A DNA stretch of 64,000 bases from Sphingomonas metalli (GTDB lineage: Bacteria > Pseudomonadota > Alphaproteobacteria > Sphingomonadales > Sphingomonadaceae). Numbering within the stretch: the stretch's first letter is position 1; every line of letters begins with the position of its first letter. The DNA lies in NCBI RefSeq assembly GCF_014641735.1, contig NZ_BMIH01000003.1:310001-374000 (forward strand), given 5' to 3'. The notes under the pieces are model-generated. The model worked only from the letters and a program-made list of their open reading frames with translations. It was not told the DNA's origin and searched no databases. Below, in pieces: positions 1-8,717 of the stretch. Position numbers and translations under genes: made by a program.

Positions 1-73
1 GTCGAAGCACTGTCTTTTTTCCGCACGCATCACCAGAAGAAGAACGGCACTTCGACAGGCTCAGTGCGAACGG
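1..73. repeat. Family E intergenic palindromic element (cut by window edge)
   Basis: The first ten bases and the stretch ending GCTCAGTGCGAACGG match the two halves of the family E element seen whole at 17405-17472. Bases 35-73 are an exact 39-base copy of 2163-2201. The remaining bases up to tyrS at 157 show no gene I can support; any gene lying upstream is outside the window. Confidence 0.6.
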
Positions 74-156
74 ATGGGGTCAGGGGTTGGGATGCCAAGC
101 TCCCCCCAGAAGACGACCATGTCGACGGACGCCCCCCGGCTTGCTAGTCGCGCGCC

Positions 157-1380
157 ATGACCTACCAGTCCGATCTTCTCGCCGTGCTGCACGAGCGCGG
201 CTATGTCCATCAGATGACCGACGCCGCCGCGCTCGACGCGCTGGCGGCCAGGTCGGTGGTGCCGGGCTATATCGGTTTCGATCCGACCGCGCCGTCGCTG
301 CACGTCGGCAGCCTCGTCCAGATCATGCTGCTCCGCCGCCTGCAACAGACCGGGCACAAGCCGATCGTGCTGATGGGCGGCGGCACCGGCAAGATCGGCG
401 ATCCCAGCTTCAAGGACGAGGCGCGCAAGCTCCTCGCCGAGGACGGGATCACCGCCAACGTCGCCTCGATCAAGCGGATCTTCGAGCGGTTCCTGACCTT
501 CGGCGACGGCCCGACCGACGCGGTGATGCTCGACAATGCCGAGTGGCTCGACCGGCTGGAATATATCCCCTTCCTGCGCGAGGTGGGGCAGCATTTCTCG
601 GTCAACCGGATGCTGTCCTTCGATTCGGTGAAGCTGCGGCTCGACCGCGAGCAGTCGCTCAGCTTCCTCGAATTCAATTACATGATCCTGCAGGGCTATG
701 ATTTCGTCGAGCTGTCGCGCCGCGCCGGCTGCCGGTTGCAGATGGGCGGCAGCGACCAGTGGGGCAATATCGTCAACGGCATCGAGCTGGCCCGCCGGAT
801 GGACGGCACCGAGGTTTTCGGCGTGACGACGCCGCTCATCACCACCGCCGATGGCGGCAAGATGGGCAAGACGATGGCGGGCGCGGTGTGGCTGCACGAG
901 GACCAGCTGCCGCATTTCGATTACTGGCAGTTCTGGCGGAACACCGACGACCGCGATGTCGGCCGCTTCCTGCGCCTCTTCACCGACCTGCCGCTGGACG
1001 AGATCGCCCGGCTGGAGGCGCTGCCGGGCGCGGAGATCAACGAGGCCAAGAAGATCCTGGCGACCGAGGCGACCGCGATGTGCCGCGGGCGCGCCGCGGC
1101 GGAGGAGGCGGCGGAGACGGCGCGGCGGACCTTCGAAGAGGGCAGCGCGGGCGACGCGCTGCCGCAGATCACCGTCGACGGTGCGATCGGCATCGTCGAT
1201 GCGCTGATCGGCCTGGGCTTCGCCAAGTCGAAGGGCGAGGCCCGCCGGCTGATCGCGGGCGGCGGGGCCAGGATCGACGGCGAGAAGGTGTCGGACGAGG
1301 CCGCGATGGTCGAGGTCGGCGCCGCGCCCGTCCGCCTTTCCGCGGGCAAGAAGCAGCACGGGCTAATCGCAAAAAGCTAG
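157..1380 (+). CDS. tyrS: Tyrosyl-tRNA synthetase
   Basis: Cytoplasmic class I aminoacyl-tRNA synthetase that charges tRNA-Tyr with tyrosine using ATP. The 407-residue length fits the bacterial TyrRS family. The HIGH-type motif appears as HVGS at residues 49-52 after [12 protein letters not shown]. The KMSKS loop is KMGKT at residues 235-239, and the GGSDQWGNI motif that forms part of the tyrosine pocket is present. The last ~75 residues form an S4-like RNA-binding domain containing [10 protein letters not shown]. The ATG start gives the usual short N-terminus before the Rossmann fold. It appears to be a single gene followed by a PilZ protein 100 bases downstream. A divergent upstream partner, if any, is outside the window. 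Confidence 0.96.
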   Translation: MTYQSDLLAVLHERGYVHQMTDAAALDALAARSVVPGYIGFDPTAPSLHVGSLVQIMLLRRLQQTGHKPIVLMGGGTGKIGDPSFKDEARKLLAEDGITANVASIKRIFERFLTFGDGPTDAVMLDNAEWLDRLEYIPFLREVGQHFSVNRMLSFDSVKLRLDREQSLSFLEFNYMILQGYDFVELSRRAGCRLQMGGSDQWGNIVNGIELARRMDGTEVFGVTTPLITTADGGKMGKTMAGAVWLHEDQLPHFDYWQFWRNTDDRDVGRFLRLFTDLPLDEIARLEALPGAEINEAKKILATEATAMCRGRAAAEEAAETARRTFEEGSAGDALPQITVDGAIGIVDALIGLGFAKSKGEARRLIAGGGARIDGEKVSDEAAMVEVGAAPVRLSAGKKQHGLIAKS

Positions 1381-1480
1381 CCGGATTATGCGGTTACGCG
1401 GTAAGATGTCGTCAATGCCTGACTCGCTATCCTTGGCCTGCACCGTTGCGGCGTATGTCTAGCGCGGCGGTGCCAGGAGG

Positions 1481-1801
1481 ATGATGGCCAGTTTTCAGCC
1501 AGCGACCTATGAAGAGCGGCGCGAGCCCCGGCTGGAGGTGCTGTTCCGCGCCCGCGCGATCCACCCGAACGGGGTCGAGCGCCCGGTGACGATCGTCAAC
1601 GTCTCCTCGGGCGGGTTCATGGCGCGGGCCGATGGCGACTGGGCGCCAGGCGACCAGCTTTCGGTGACGCTGCCGGTCGTGGGCGTGGCCCGGGCAGAGG
1701 TGCGCTGGTCGCTGGGCGGGCGGATCGGGTGCCAGTTCGTGAAGGCGATCGACGTACCGGTGTTCGAGGAAATGCTGCAGAGGATGCGGCGCAGCATTTA
1801 G
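1481..1801 (+). CDS. PilZ-domain protein
   Basis: A 106-residue single-domain protein. The N-terminal EERREPRLEV segment matches the RxxxR signature of PilZ domains, and VNVSSGGFMA matches the second signature ([D/N]xSxxG), so it probably binds cyclic di-GMP. PilZ proteins act as effectors or adaptors for motility, exopolysaccharide or other surface functions; its target here is unknown. A strong Shine-Dalgarno AGGAGG lies directly against the first of two in-frame ATGs (1481 and 1484). The spacing is tight for both, so translation may begin at 1484. The window also encodes an EAL phosphodiesterase at 8714-10198, but nothing links the two directly. Confidence 0.85.
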   Translation: MMASFQPATYEERREPRLEVLFRARAIHPNGVERPVTIVNVSSGGFMARADGDWAPGDQLSVTLPVVGVARAEVRWSLGGRIGCQFVKAIDVPVFEEMLQRMRRSI

Positions 1802-1853
1802 TGCAGCAATTTCCTTGGGCCCGACATTCCGTTCGTGCTGGGCTTGTCGAGGC

Positions 1854-1887
1854 ACTGCACGTCTGAATCTACTGCACGTCTGAATCT
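1854..1887 (+). repeat. 17-base perfect tandem duplication
   Basis: ACTGCACGTCTGAATCT occurs twice head to tail (1854-1870 and 1871-1887) next to a family E fragment (about 1830-1856). It lies in the 423-base gap between the PilZ gene and recG, which otherwise holds only repeats. Confidence 0.8.
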
Positions 1888-1915
1888 GATGTCATCCCGG
1901 CAAAGCAGTCCTCTG

Positions 1916-2008
1916 TCCACCCCGGCGAAGGCCGGGGTCCAGTTGGGAGACGGCCGTAGGTTACTGCAAAGCTTCACCCAGCTGGACCCCGGCCTTCGCC
2001 GGGGTGGA
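1916..2008. repeat. Long inverted repeat with 27-base perfect arms (family A type)
   Basis: The arms at 1916-1942 and 1982-2008 are exact reverse complements over 27 bases, each containing a CCCCGGCGAAGGCCGGGG-type core, with a 39-base spacer. Transcribed from either strand it would fold into a long hairpin. It sits in the gap between two convergent genes (PilZ and recG) and could work as a bidirectional terminator or simply be a REP-like element. Confidence 0.85.
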
Positions 2009-2042
2009 CGAGGAGTGTGGAGCGCCCGGACTTTCGCACGGG

Positions 2043-2201
2043 TCTCGCGAAGGCTGGGATCTCCCGCTTATCATGCGAGGCAAGAGTCGCAAAAGGCCCC
2101 AGCCTGCGCTGGGGCGACAAGTGTGGCTGAGTGGATCAACCTCTGGCTACCCGCTTCGAGCAAGAAGAAGAACGGCACTTCGACAGGCTCAGTGCGAACG
2201 G
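2043..2201. repeat. Family A element followed by a family E half-element
   Basis: Bases 2043-2123 carry the family A pattern: GAAGGCTGGGATCTC, an AT-richer centre, then CCCCAGCCTGCGCTGGGG. Bases 2163-2201 repeat 35-73 exactly over 39 bases. No gene is supported in this stretch. Confidence 0.7.
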
Positions 2202-2224
2202 TTGGAAGTATGCACCGCCCCCCC

Positions 2225-4273
2225 TCACCCCGATCGCAGCAACCCCACCGCCGTGTCCCGCTCGAACAGATAGAGCGCCGTCCTGGCCGCCTGCCCCCGC
2301 TCACCCTCGAGCCCGCCGTCGCGGTCGATCAGCAACCGGGCATCGTCGTGCGCGCAGGCGATCAGATCGGCGAGCATCTCGGGCGGGGCGAGGCGGAAAC
2401 CGGCTTCGCCCGACTGGCGCGTACCAAGCAGCTCTCCGCCGCCCCGCAAGCGGAGATCCTCCTCCGCGATCTGGAAGCCGTCGTTCGACTCGCGCATCAA
2501 CGCGAGGCGCGCGCGCGACGTCTCGCTCAGCGCATTGCCGCGCATCAGCAGGCAGGTGGAGCGCCCCCCGCCGCGCCCCACCCGTCCGCGCAGCTGGTGG
2601 AGCTGGGCGAGGCCGAACCGGTCGGCATGTTCGATCACGATCAGCGTCGCGTTCGGCACGTCGACCCCCACCTCGATCACGGTGGTCGCGACCAGCACGC
2701 CGAGGCGGTTGGCGGCAAAGGCCTCCATCACCGCATCCTTCTCCGCCGGCTTCATCCGGCCATGGACGAGCCCGACCCGGCCCGGGAAACGCGCCGCCAG
2801 CGCTTCCGCCCGTGCCTCCGCCGCGGCAAGGTCCGACTTCTCGCTCTCCTCGACCAGCGGGCACACCCAATAGGCCTGGCCACCGCCCTCCAGATGCCGG
2901 CCGAGCGCCGCGACCACCTCGTCCAGCCGCTCGTCGGAGAGGACGCGAGTCTCGATCGGCTGGCGGCCGGGCGGCATCTCGTCGAGCCGGCTGACATCCA
3001 TCTCGCCATATTGCGCCAGCGTCAGCGTGCGCGGGATCGGCGTGGCGGTCATGGCGAGCAGGTGCGGGCTGCGGCCCTTTTCCTGCAACATCAGGCGCTG
3101 GGCGACGCCGAAGCGATGCTGCTCGTCGACGACGACGAGGCCGAGATCGCGATAGCGCACCGCCTCCTGGAAGATCGCGTGGGTGCCGATCAGGATGTCG
3201 ATGCTGCCCTCGGCCAGAGCCATCAGCGTCGCCTCGCGCGCGCGGCCCTTGTCGCGGCCGGTGAGGATCGCAACCTCGACCGGCAGGCCCGACAGCGTCC
3301 GCCGCAGCGTCTCGTAATGCTGGCGCGCTAGGATCTCGGTCGGGGCGAGCAGCGCGCCCTGCGCGCCCGCCTCCACCGCGACCAGCAGCGCCAGCGTCGC
3401 GACCAAAGTCTTGCCCGCGCCCACATCGCCCTGGAGCAGCCGCAGCATCGGCGATTGCTGGGCCATGTCGCCCTCGATCTCCGCGATCGTCCGCGCCTGC
3501 GCGCCGGTGAGCGAATAGGGCAGCCTCAGCAGATCGCGCAGCCGCCCGTCCCCGGCCAGCGCCCGGCCCCGCCGCTTGCGCGTGTCGGCGCGGACCAGCG
3601 CCATGGCGAGCTGGCTGGCGAACACCTCGTCATAGGCGAGCCGCTCGCGCGCCTTGGCATCGGCGGGATCGCTGTGGATTTGGGTGAGCGCCTCGCGCCA
3701 GCCGGGCCAGCCGCGCCGCGCCTTCAGGCTGGGCTCGATCCATTCGGGTAGATCCGGCGCGCGCGCGATCGCCTGCGACGCCAGGGCTGCCATGCGGCGG
3801 GCAGTCAGGCCCTCAGCGAGCGGATAGACCGGCTCTCGGGCGCGAAACTCCTCACCCTCCTCGGCGATGTCGGGATGCACCATCTGGAGCTCCTGACCGT
3901 AGAGATCGAGCCGGCCGGAGACCCGGCGCGGCTCGCCGATCGGGTAGAGCTTCTTCGCCCAGCCGGGATGGCCGCCGAAATAGACGAGACTGACATAGTT
4001 GCCGTGGGCGTCTGTCGCCTGCACCCGCGTTGGGCTCCTCCCGTTCGAGGGGCGGATGTCCCGCGCGGTCAGGGTGATGGCGATGATCCGCCCGGCATCG
4101 GCGGCCATCAGCTCGTCGCGCGGAATGCGGTCGACCCAGCCGGTCGGCAGGTGGAAGGCGATGTCGACCACCCGAGTCAGCCCCAGCCGGCCCATCGGCT
4201 TGGCGAGCGCGGGCCCGACGCCCTTCAACGCCGTGACCTCGGCGAACAGCGGATTGAGGATGTCGGGGCGCAT
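2225..4273 (-). CDS. recG: ATP-dependent DNA helicase RecG
   Basis: Superfamily 2 helicase that remodels stalled replication forks and branched recombination intermediates. The 682-residue protein has the N-terminal wedge/OB-fold region (about 1-160), which recognises branched DNA. Two helicase lobes follow, with Walker A GDVGAGKT at 282-289 and Walker B DEQH at 383-386. TATPIPRTL and the QLRGRVGRG motif are also clear. The length is typical of alphaproteobacterial RecG. It is transcribed divergently from sdhE-mfd, 78 bases from the sdhE start, so the recombination helicase and the transcription-repair coupling factor flank one promoter region. This arrangement is known from other sphingomonads. 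Confidence 0.96.
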   Translation of the reverse strand: MRPDILNPLFAEVTALKGVGPALAKPMGRLGLTRVVDIAFHLPTGWVDRIPRDELMAADAGRIIAITLTARDIRPSNGRSPTRVQATDAHGNYVSLVYFGGHPGWAKKLYPIGEPRRVSGRLDLYGQELQMVHPDIAEEGEEFRAREPVYPLAEGLTARRMAALASQAIARAPDLPEWIEPSLKARRGWPGWREALTQIHSDPADAKARERLAYDEVFASQLAMALVRADTRKRRGRALAGDGRLRDLLRLPYSLTGAQARTIAEIEGDMAQQSPMLRLLQGDVGAGKTLVATLALLVAVEAGAQGALLAPTEILARQHYETLRRTLSGLPVEVAILTGRDKGRAREATLMALAEGSIDILIGTHAIFQEAVRYRDLGLVVVDEQHRFGVAQRLMLQEKGRSPHLLAMTATPIPRTLTLAQYGEMDVSRLDEMPPGRQPIETRVLSDERLDEVVAALGRHLEGGGQAYWVCPLVEESEKSDLAAAEARAEALAARFPGRVGLVHGRMKPAEKDAVMEAFAANRLGVLVATTVIEVGVDVPNATLIVIEHADRFGLAQLHQLRGRVGRGGGRSTCLLMRGNALSETSRARLALMRESNDGFQIAEEDLRLRGGGELLGTRQSGEAGFRLAPPEMLADLIACAHDDARLLIDRDGGLEGERGQAARTALYLFERDTAVGLLRSG

Positions 4274-4351
4274 GACTATCTGTCCCTATAGACCAGCCGA
4301 CGCGCGCCGCCAGCGCCCGCCGGCCGTACCGCTATCGGAGAACCGCCCCTC

Positions 4352-4621
4352 ATGGACCACGATATCCGCCTGAAGCGCCTGCGCTTTCGCGCCTGGCACC
4401 GCGGCACGCGCGAGGCGGATCTGATGATCGGCGGCTATTTCGATGCGCATCACGCCCGCTGGAGCGCCGAGGAGCTCGACTGGTTCGAGGCACTTCTCGA
4501 GGAGCAGGATGTCGACATCATGGGCTGGGCGATCGGCTCCATCCCTTGCCCGGCGCGTTGGGACGGACCGATGATGGCGGGGATGCGGGCGCTCGACTTC
4601 GTGCCGAAGCCGGGGGACTGA
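4352..4621 (+). CDS. sdhE: Succinate dehydrogenase assembly factor SdhE (YgfY family)
   Basis: An 89-residue protein matching the SdhE/SDHAF2 family, which promotes covalent attachment of FAD to the succinate dehydrogenase flavoprotein. The family motif RGxxE is visible as RGTRE at residues 20-24, followed by the helical pattern LEEQDVDIMGW typical of the family. It is the first gene of a plus-strand pair with mfd (gap 47 bases) and is divergent from recG. The ATG at 4352 agrees with the family N-terminus. Nothing is unusual in the sequence. Confidence 0.88.
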   Translation: MDHDIRLKRLRFRAWHRGTREADLMIGGYFDAHHARWSAEELDWFEALLEEQDVDIMGWAIGSIPCPARWDGPMMAGMRALDFVPKPGD

Positions 4622-4668
4622 CCCCTGCTCGCCCGCATGATGCTTCGCTGAACACGACGGAACCTGCC

Positions 4669-7600
4669 TTGCCCGAATTGAAGACGATCCTGACCGCCAA
4701 GTCGCCGCTGACCCTGTCGGGGGTGCCGACCGGCTTCCAGCCGTCGCTCCTCGCCGATCTGGCGCGGGCGGCCGGACGCGCGGTGTTCATCGCGCCGGAT
4801 GACGCGGCGATGCGGGCGATCGCCGCGACCGCGCCCTTCTTCGCGCCGGAGCTGGAGGTGGTGACGGTGCCCGCCTGGGACTGTCTGCCCTATGACCGCG
4901 CCTCCCCCTCGCTGCGGATCATGGCCGAGCGGGTGGCGGCGCTCCATCGCTTGCAGGGCAAGGCGAAGTGGCCGCAGCTGGTCCTGACCACCGCCAATGC
5001 CGCGACCCAGCGCGTGCTGACGCCGTTCCGCATCCGCCAGCTCGTCGCGAAGCTGGCGCCCGGCGAGCGGATCAGCCTCGAAAAGCTCGCCGCCCTGCTC
5101 CAGGCCAATGGTTATGTCCGTACCGAGACGGTCCACGACCAGGGGGAGTTCGCGGTGCGCGGCGGGCTGGTCGACCTGTTCCCGAGCGGCGAGGAGCAGG
5201 CGCTGCGCCTCGACTTCTTCGGCGACGAGATCGAGAGCGTGCGCACCTTCGATCCGGGCGACCAGCGAACCACCGGGCGGATCGACGGCTTCACCCTGCT
5301 CCCCGCCTCGGAGGCGCTGCTCGACGAGGAATCGATCAAGCGCTTCCGCACCCGCTATCGCGAGACCTTCGGCGCGACCGCGACCGGCGACCCGCTCTAT
5401 CAGGCAGTGTCCGAGGGGCGGCGGATGGCCGGCATGGAACATTGGCTGCCGCTGTTCGAGGAGAAGCTGGCGACGCTGTTCGACCATCTGGGCGAGGCGG
5501 TGGTGCTGCGCGATTCAGGCGTCGCCGCGGCGGCGGAGGCGCGGCTGGAGGCGATCGCCGACTATTACGAGAACCGGAAGCGCGCCGAGGCGGCGCAGCC
5601 CGGCAGCTATCGCCCCCTGCCCGCCAAGGCGCTGTATCTCGACAGTGCCGAATGGGCCAAAGGGCTGGAGGCTGCGACCGCACATGTCACCAGCAGCTTC
5701 CACGAACCGGAATCGAAGACGGTGCTGGACTTCGCGGTCGACGGCCCGCGCGACTTCGCGCCGGAGCGGGCGAACCAGTCCAACGTCTATGAGGCGGTGG
5801 TCGCGCATGTCGAGAAGCTGCGCCGCGACGGGCGCAAGCCGGTGCTGGCGAGCTATTCCATCGGCGCGCGCGAGCGGCTGGCCGGGCTGCTCACCGATCA
5901 CGGGCTGAAGGGGGCGAAGGCCGCCGACAGCTGGCACGAGGCGCTGGCGGTGGCCGATACCGCGAAGAGCTTCGGCGTCGCGCTGGTCGTGCTGCCGCTC
6001 GACCATGGCTTCACCGCGCCGGGCGTCGCGGTGCTGACCGAGCAGGACATGCTGGGCGACCGGCTGGTCCGGCGAACCAAGCGCAAGAAATCGGCCGACG
6101 CCTTTCTCGCCGAACTGGCGACGCTGTCGCCCGGCGATCTGGTCGTCCATGCCGATCATGGCATCGGCCGCTATGAGGGGCTGACCTCGATCCCGGTCGG
6201 GCAAAGCCCGCACGACTGTGTCGCCCTCTCCTATGCCGGCGGCGACAAGCTGTACGTGCCGGTCGAGAATCTGGAGGTGCTGACCCGCTACGGCTCGGGC
6301 GAGGACGGGGCGAGCCTCGACCGGCTGGGCGGCGAGGCGTGGCAGCGGCGCAAGTCGAAGATGAAGGAGCGCATCCGCGAGATCGCGGGTGAGCTGATCG
6401 CCACCGCCGCCGAACGCGCGCTGCGCCCCGGCGAAGTCGCCGAGCCGGACAGCGCCGGCTATCCCAGCTTCGTCGACCGCTTCCCCTATGAGGAAACGGA
6501 CGATCAGGACCGCGCGATCGGCGACGTGCTGGAGGATCTGGGCGCGGGCAAGCCGATGGACCGGCTGATCGTCGGCGATGTCGGCTTCGGCAAGACCGAG
6601 GTGGCGCTGCGCGCCGCCTTCGTCGCCGCGATGGCGGGGATGCAGGTGGCGGTGGTCTGCCCCACCACGCTGCTCGCGCGCCAGCATTACAACAATTTCG
6701 TCCAGCGGTTCGAGGGCTTCCCGATCAATATCGGCCGCCTCTCGCGCCTCGTCACCGCGAGCGAGGCGAAGAAGGTCAAGGACGGTGTGGCGTCGGGCGA
6801 TATAGACATCGTCGTCGGCACTCATGCGATCCTCGCCAAGGGGGTGGGGTTCAAGCGGCTGGGCCTCGTCATCGTCGACGAGGAGCAGCGCTTCGGCGTG
6901 ACCCACAAGGAACGGCTGAAGGCGCTGAAGGCCGACGTTCACATGCTCACGCTGACCGCGACGCCGATCCCGCGCACGCTCCAGATGGCGATGTCGGGCC
7001 TGCGCGAGCTGTCGGTGATCCAGACCCCGCCGGTCGATCGCCTCGCGGTCCGCACCTATGTCATGCCCTGGGACCCGGTGGTGCTGCGCGAGGCGCTGCT
7101 GCGCGAACATTATCGCGGCGGGCAGAGCTTCCTCGTCACCCCGCGCATCGCCGACCTGCCCGATATCGAGGAGTATCTGCGCAACGAGGTGCCCGAGGTC
7201 CGCTACGTCGTCGCGCATGGCCAGATGGCGGCGAGCGACGTCGAGGAGCGGATGAGCGCCTTTTACGACCGCAAGTTCGAGGTGCTGGTCTCGACCACTA
7301 TCATCGAGAGCGGGCTCGACATCCCCTCGGCCAACACGATGATCGTCAACCGCGCCGACCGGTTCGGCCTCGCCCAGCTCTACCAGCTGCGCGGGCGCGT
7401 GGGACGGTCGAAGACGCGCGCCTATGCCTATCTCGTCACCCCGCCCGAGCGGCAGATGACCGAGGCGGCCGAGAAGCGGCTGAAGGTGCTGAGCGACCTC
7501 GATTCGCTCGGCGCGGGGTTCCAGCTCGCCAGCCACGATCTCGATATCCGCGGCGCGGGCAATCTGCTCGGCGACGAGCAGTCGGGGCATATCAAGGAGG

Positions 7601-8130
7601 TCGGCTACGAACTCTACCAGTCGATGCTGGAGGAGGCGATCCTGGAGGCGAAGGCTGGCGGCGCGTTCGAGCGGCCGCGCGATTTCAGCCCGCAGATCAC
7701 CGTCGATGCGCCGATCCTGATCCCGGACGACTACGTCCCCGATCTCGACCTGCGCATGGGCCTGTACCGCCGCCTCAACGAGCTGGAAAAGGGTCAGGAG
7801 ATCGAGGGCTTTGCCGCCGAGATGATCGACCGGTTCGGCCCGCTGCCCGATGCGACCGAGAACCTGCTGCGCGTCATCGAGATCAAGCTGAACGCCAAGC
7901 GCGCCTGCATCGCCAAGATGGACGTGGGGCCGCGCGGGGTGCTGGTCGCCTTCCACAACGACACGCCGCCCAACGTCGCGGGGCTGCTCGCCTATGTCGA
8001 CCGGCTGAACGGCGTGGCGAAGCTGCGGCCGGATTCGAAGCTGGTCCTGCAGCGTGCCTGGCCGGATGCCAAGGCGCGGCTGCACGGAGCGCTTCAGCTG
8101 ACCAAGGGGCTCGCCAAGGCGGCGGGGTGA
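4669..8130 (+). CDS. mfd: Transcription-repair coupling factor Mfd
   Basis: Displaces RNA polymerase stalled at DNA lesions and recruits UvrA. I place the start at the TTG at 4669, because the family N-terminus begins (M)PELKTILTAKSPLTL. An upstream in-frame ATG at 4546 lies inside sdhE and would add unrelated residues. This gives 1153 residues, close to E. coli Mfd. Domains in order: a UvrB-like N-terminal region; the RNA-polymerase interaction domain with VVHADHGIGRYEG near residue 492; the translocase with Walker A GDVGFGKT near 636 and DEEQ near 737; QLRGRVGRS; and the C-terminal TRCF domain. The weak start codon may keep its translation below that of sdhE. Confidence 0.95.
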   Translation: MPELKTILTAKSPLTLSGVPTGFQPSLLADLARAAGRAVFIAPDDAAMRAIAATAPFFAPELEVVTVPAWDCLPYDRASPSLRIMAERVAALHRLQGKAKWPQLVLTTANAATQRVLTPFRIRQLVAKLAPGERISLEKLAALLQANGYVRTETVHDQGEFAVRGGLVDLFPSGEEQALRLDFFGDEIESVRTFDPGDQRTTGRIDGFTLLPASEALLDEESIKRFRTRYRETFGATATGDPLYQAVSEGRRMAGMEHWLPLFEEKLATLFDHLGEAVVLRDSGVAAAAEARLEAIADYYENRKRAEAAQPGSYRPLPAKALYLDSAEWAKGLEAATAHVTSSFHEPESKTVLDFAVDGPRDFAPERANQSNVYEAVVAHVEKLRRDGRKPVLASYSIGARERLAGLLTDHGLKGAKAADSWHEALAVADTAKSFGVALVVLPLDHGFTAPGVAVLTEQDMLGDRLVRRTKRKKSADAFLAELATLSPGDLVVHADHGIGRYEGLTSIPVGQSPHDCVALSYAGGDKLYVPVENLEVLTRYGSGEDGASLDRLGGEAWQRRKSKMKERIREIAGELIATAAERALRPGEVAEPDSAGYPSFVDRFPYEETDDQDRAIGDVLEDLGAGKPMDRLIVGDVGFGKTEVALRAAFVAAMAGMQVAVVCPTTLLARQHYNNFVQRFEGFPINIGRLSRLVTASEAKKVKDGVASGDIDIVVGTHAILAKGVGFKRLGLVIVDEEQRFGVTHKERLKALKADVHMLTLTATPIPRTLQMAMSGLRELSVIQTPPVDRLAVRTYVMPWDPVVLREALLREHYRGGQSFLVTPRIADLPDIEEYLRNEVPEVRYVVAHGQMAASDVEERMSAFYDRKFEVLVSTTIIESGLDIPSANTMIVNRADRFGLAQLYQLRGRVGRSKTRAYAYLVTPPERQMTEAAEKRLKVLSDLDSLGAGFQLASHDLDIRGAGNLLGDEQSGHIKEVGYELYQSMLEEAILEAKAGGAFERPRDFSPQITVDAPILIPDDYVPDLDLRMGLYRRLNELEKGQEIEGFAAEMIDRFGPLPDATENLLRVIEIKLNAKRACIAKMDVGPRGVLVAFHNDTPPNVAGLLAYVDRLNGVAKLRPDSKLVLQRAWPDAKARLHGALQLTKGLAKAAG

Positions 8131-8183
8131 GGTTGCGGCGATCGGTGCTTGGCCACCGCAAAGGTCGGCGCGCTTCCCGTGTC

Positions 8184-8280
8184 CGTCATTCCCGCGAAGG
8201 CGGGAATCCAGAGCCTCTAACGTTGGCGGGTGATGCGGAACGCTCCCGCGTCTGGGTCCCCGCCTTCGCGGAGATGACGG
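8184..8280. repeat. Family B palindromic element
   Basis: A 97-base element starting CGTCATTCCCGCGAAGGCGG and ending CCCCGCCTTCGCGGAGATGA followed by CGG. The two halves are inverted copies around a less conserved centre. Related copies lie at 19261-19359 and, reversed, inside fmt at 50263-50358. It sits in the gap between mfd and the convergent DUF4440 gene. Confidence 0.8.
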
Positions 8281-8306
8281 GAGGTTTGTGGGAGTGGGAC
8301 GCCCCC

Positions 8307-8717
8307 TCAGCTGCTGTGATCGCTGATGATCCGCCAGCGACCGCCCTGCTTCTCGAACAGCAATGTCGTCAGCCCGCTTCGCGGCTTCGGTCCAGACAGC
8401 ATCCAGCGCGCCACATAGAGCCGATGCGTCGGGTCGATCGCGCGCTCGAGGAGCGGCTGGAAGGTCAGCGTGCCACGCGCATTGCCGCCCGTGCGAAAGC
8501 TCGCGGCGAAATGCGCGGCGATCGCGGGCCTGCCGCGGAGCAGCCCCTTCGATCCCGCGAACACCGCATCCTCGGCATAGACCGACGTGAAGCGCGAAAG
8601 ATCGCCGCTGTTCCACCCGGCCGCGCTGTCCGCCAAGGCGGCGGCGATCGTGTCGTGCCGGTCGGCCGGCGCGAGCTGCGCGGCGGCCGCCATGACCATC
8701 ATCGGTGCGATCATCAT
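8307..8717 (-). CDS. DUF4440 / SnoaL-like (NTF2-fold) protein, probably exported
   Basis: A 136-residue protein with a short hydrophobic N-terminus (MMIAPMMVMAAAAQ) that looks like a signal peptide. An NTF2-fold domain of the DUF4440/SgcJ-YybH type follows: GWNSGDLSRFTSVYAEDAVF, then KGLLRGRPAIAAHFAASF, then GRWRIISDHSS at the end. These domains are small ligand-binding cavities or enzymes of diverse function, and I cannot assign a substrate. Its ATG overlaps the stop of the upstream EAL gene (ATGA), so the two are translationally coupled. A purine-rich GGAGGGGGA just before the ATG would serve as the ribosome binding site. Confidence 0.75.
   Translation of the reverse strand: MMIAPMMVMAAAAQLAPADRHDTIAAALADSAAGWNSGDLSRFTSVYAEDAVFAGSKGLLRGRPAIAAHFAASFRTGGNARGTLTFQPLLERAIDPTHRLYVARWMLSGPKPRSGLTTLLFEKQGGRWRIISDHSS

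Noticed and set aside
1835-3331. Large plus-strand frame across the repeat region and into recG
   Set aside because: It begins in palindromic repeats and continues antisense to recG; no domain or ribosome binding site supports it.
4546-4668. Upstream ATG extension of mfd
   Set aside because: It would run through the end of sdhE and add residues not in the family. The TTG at 4669 fits the conserved N-terminus.
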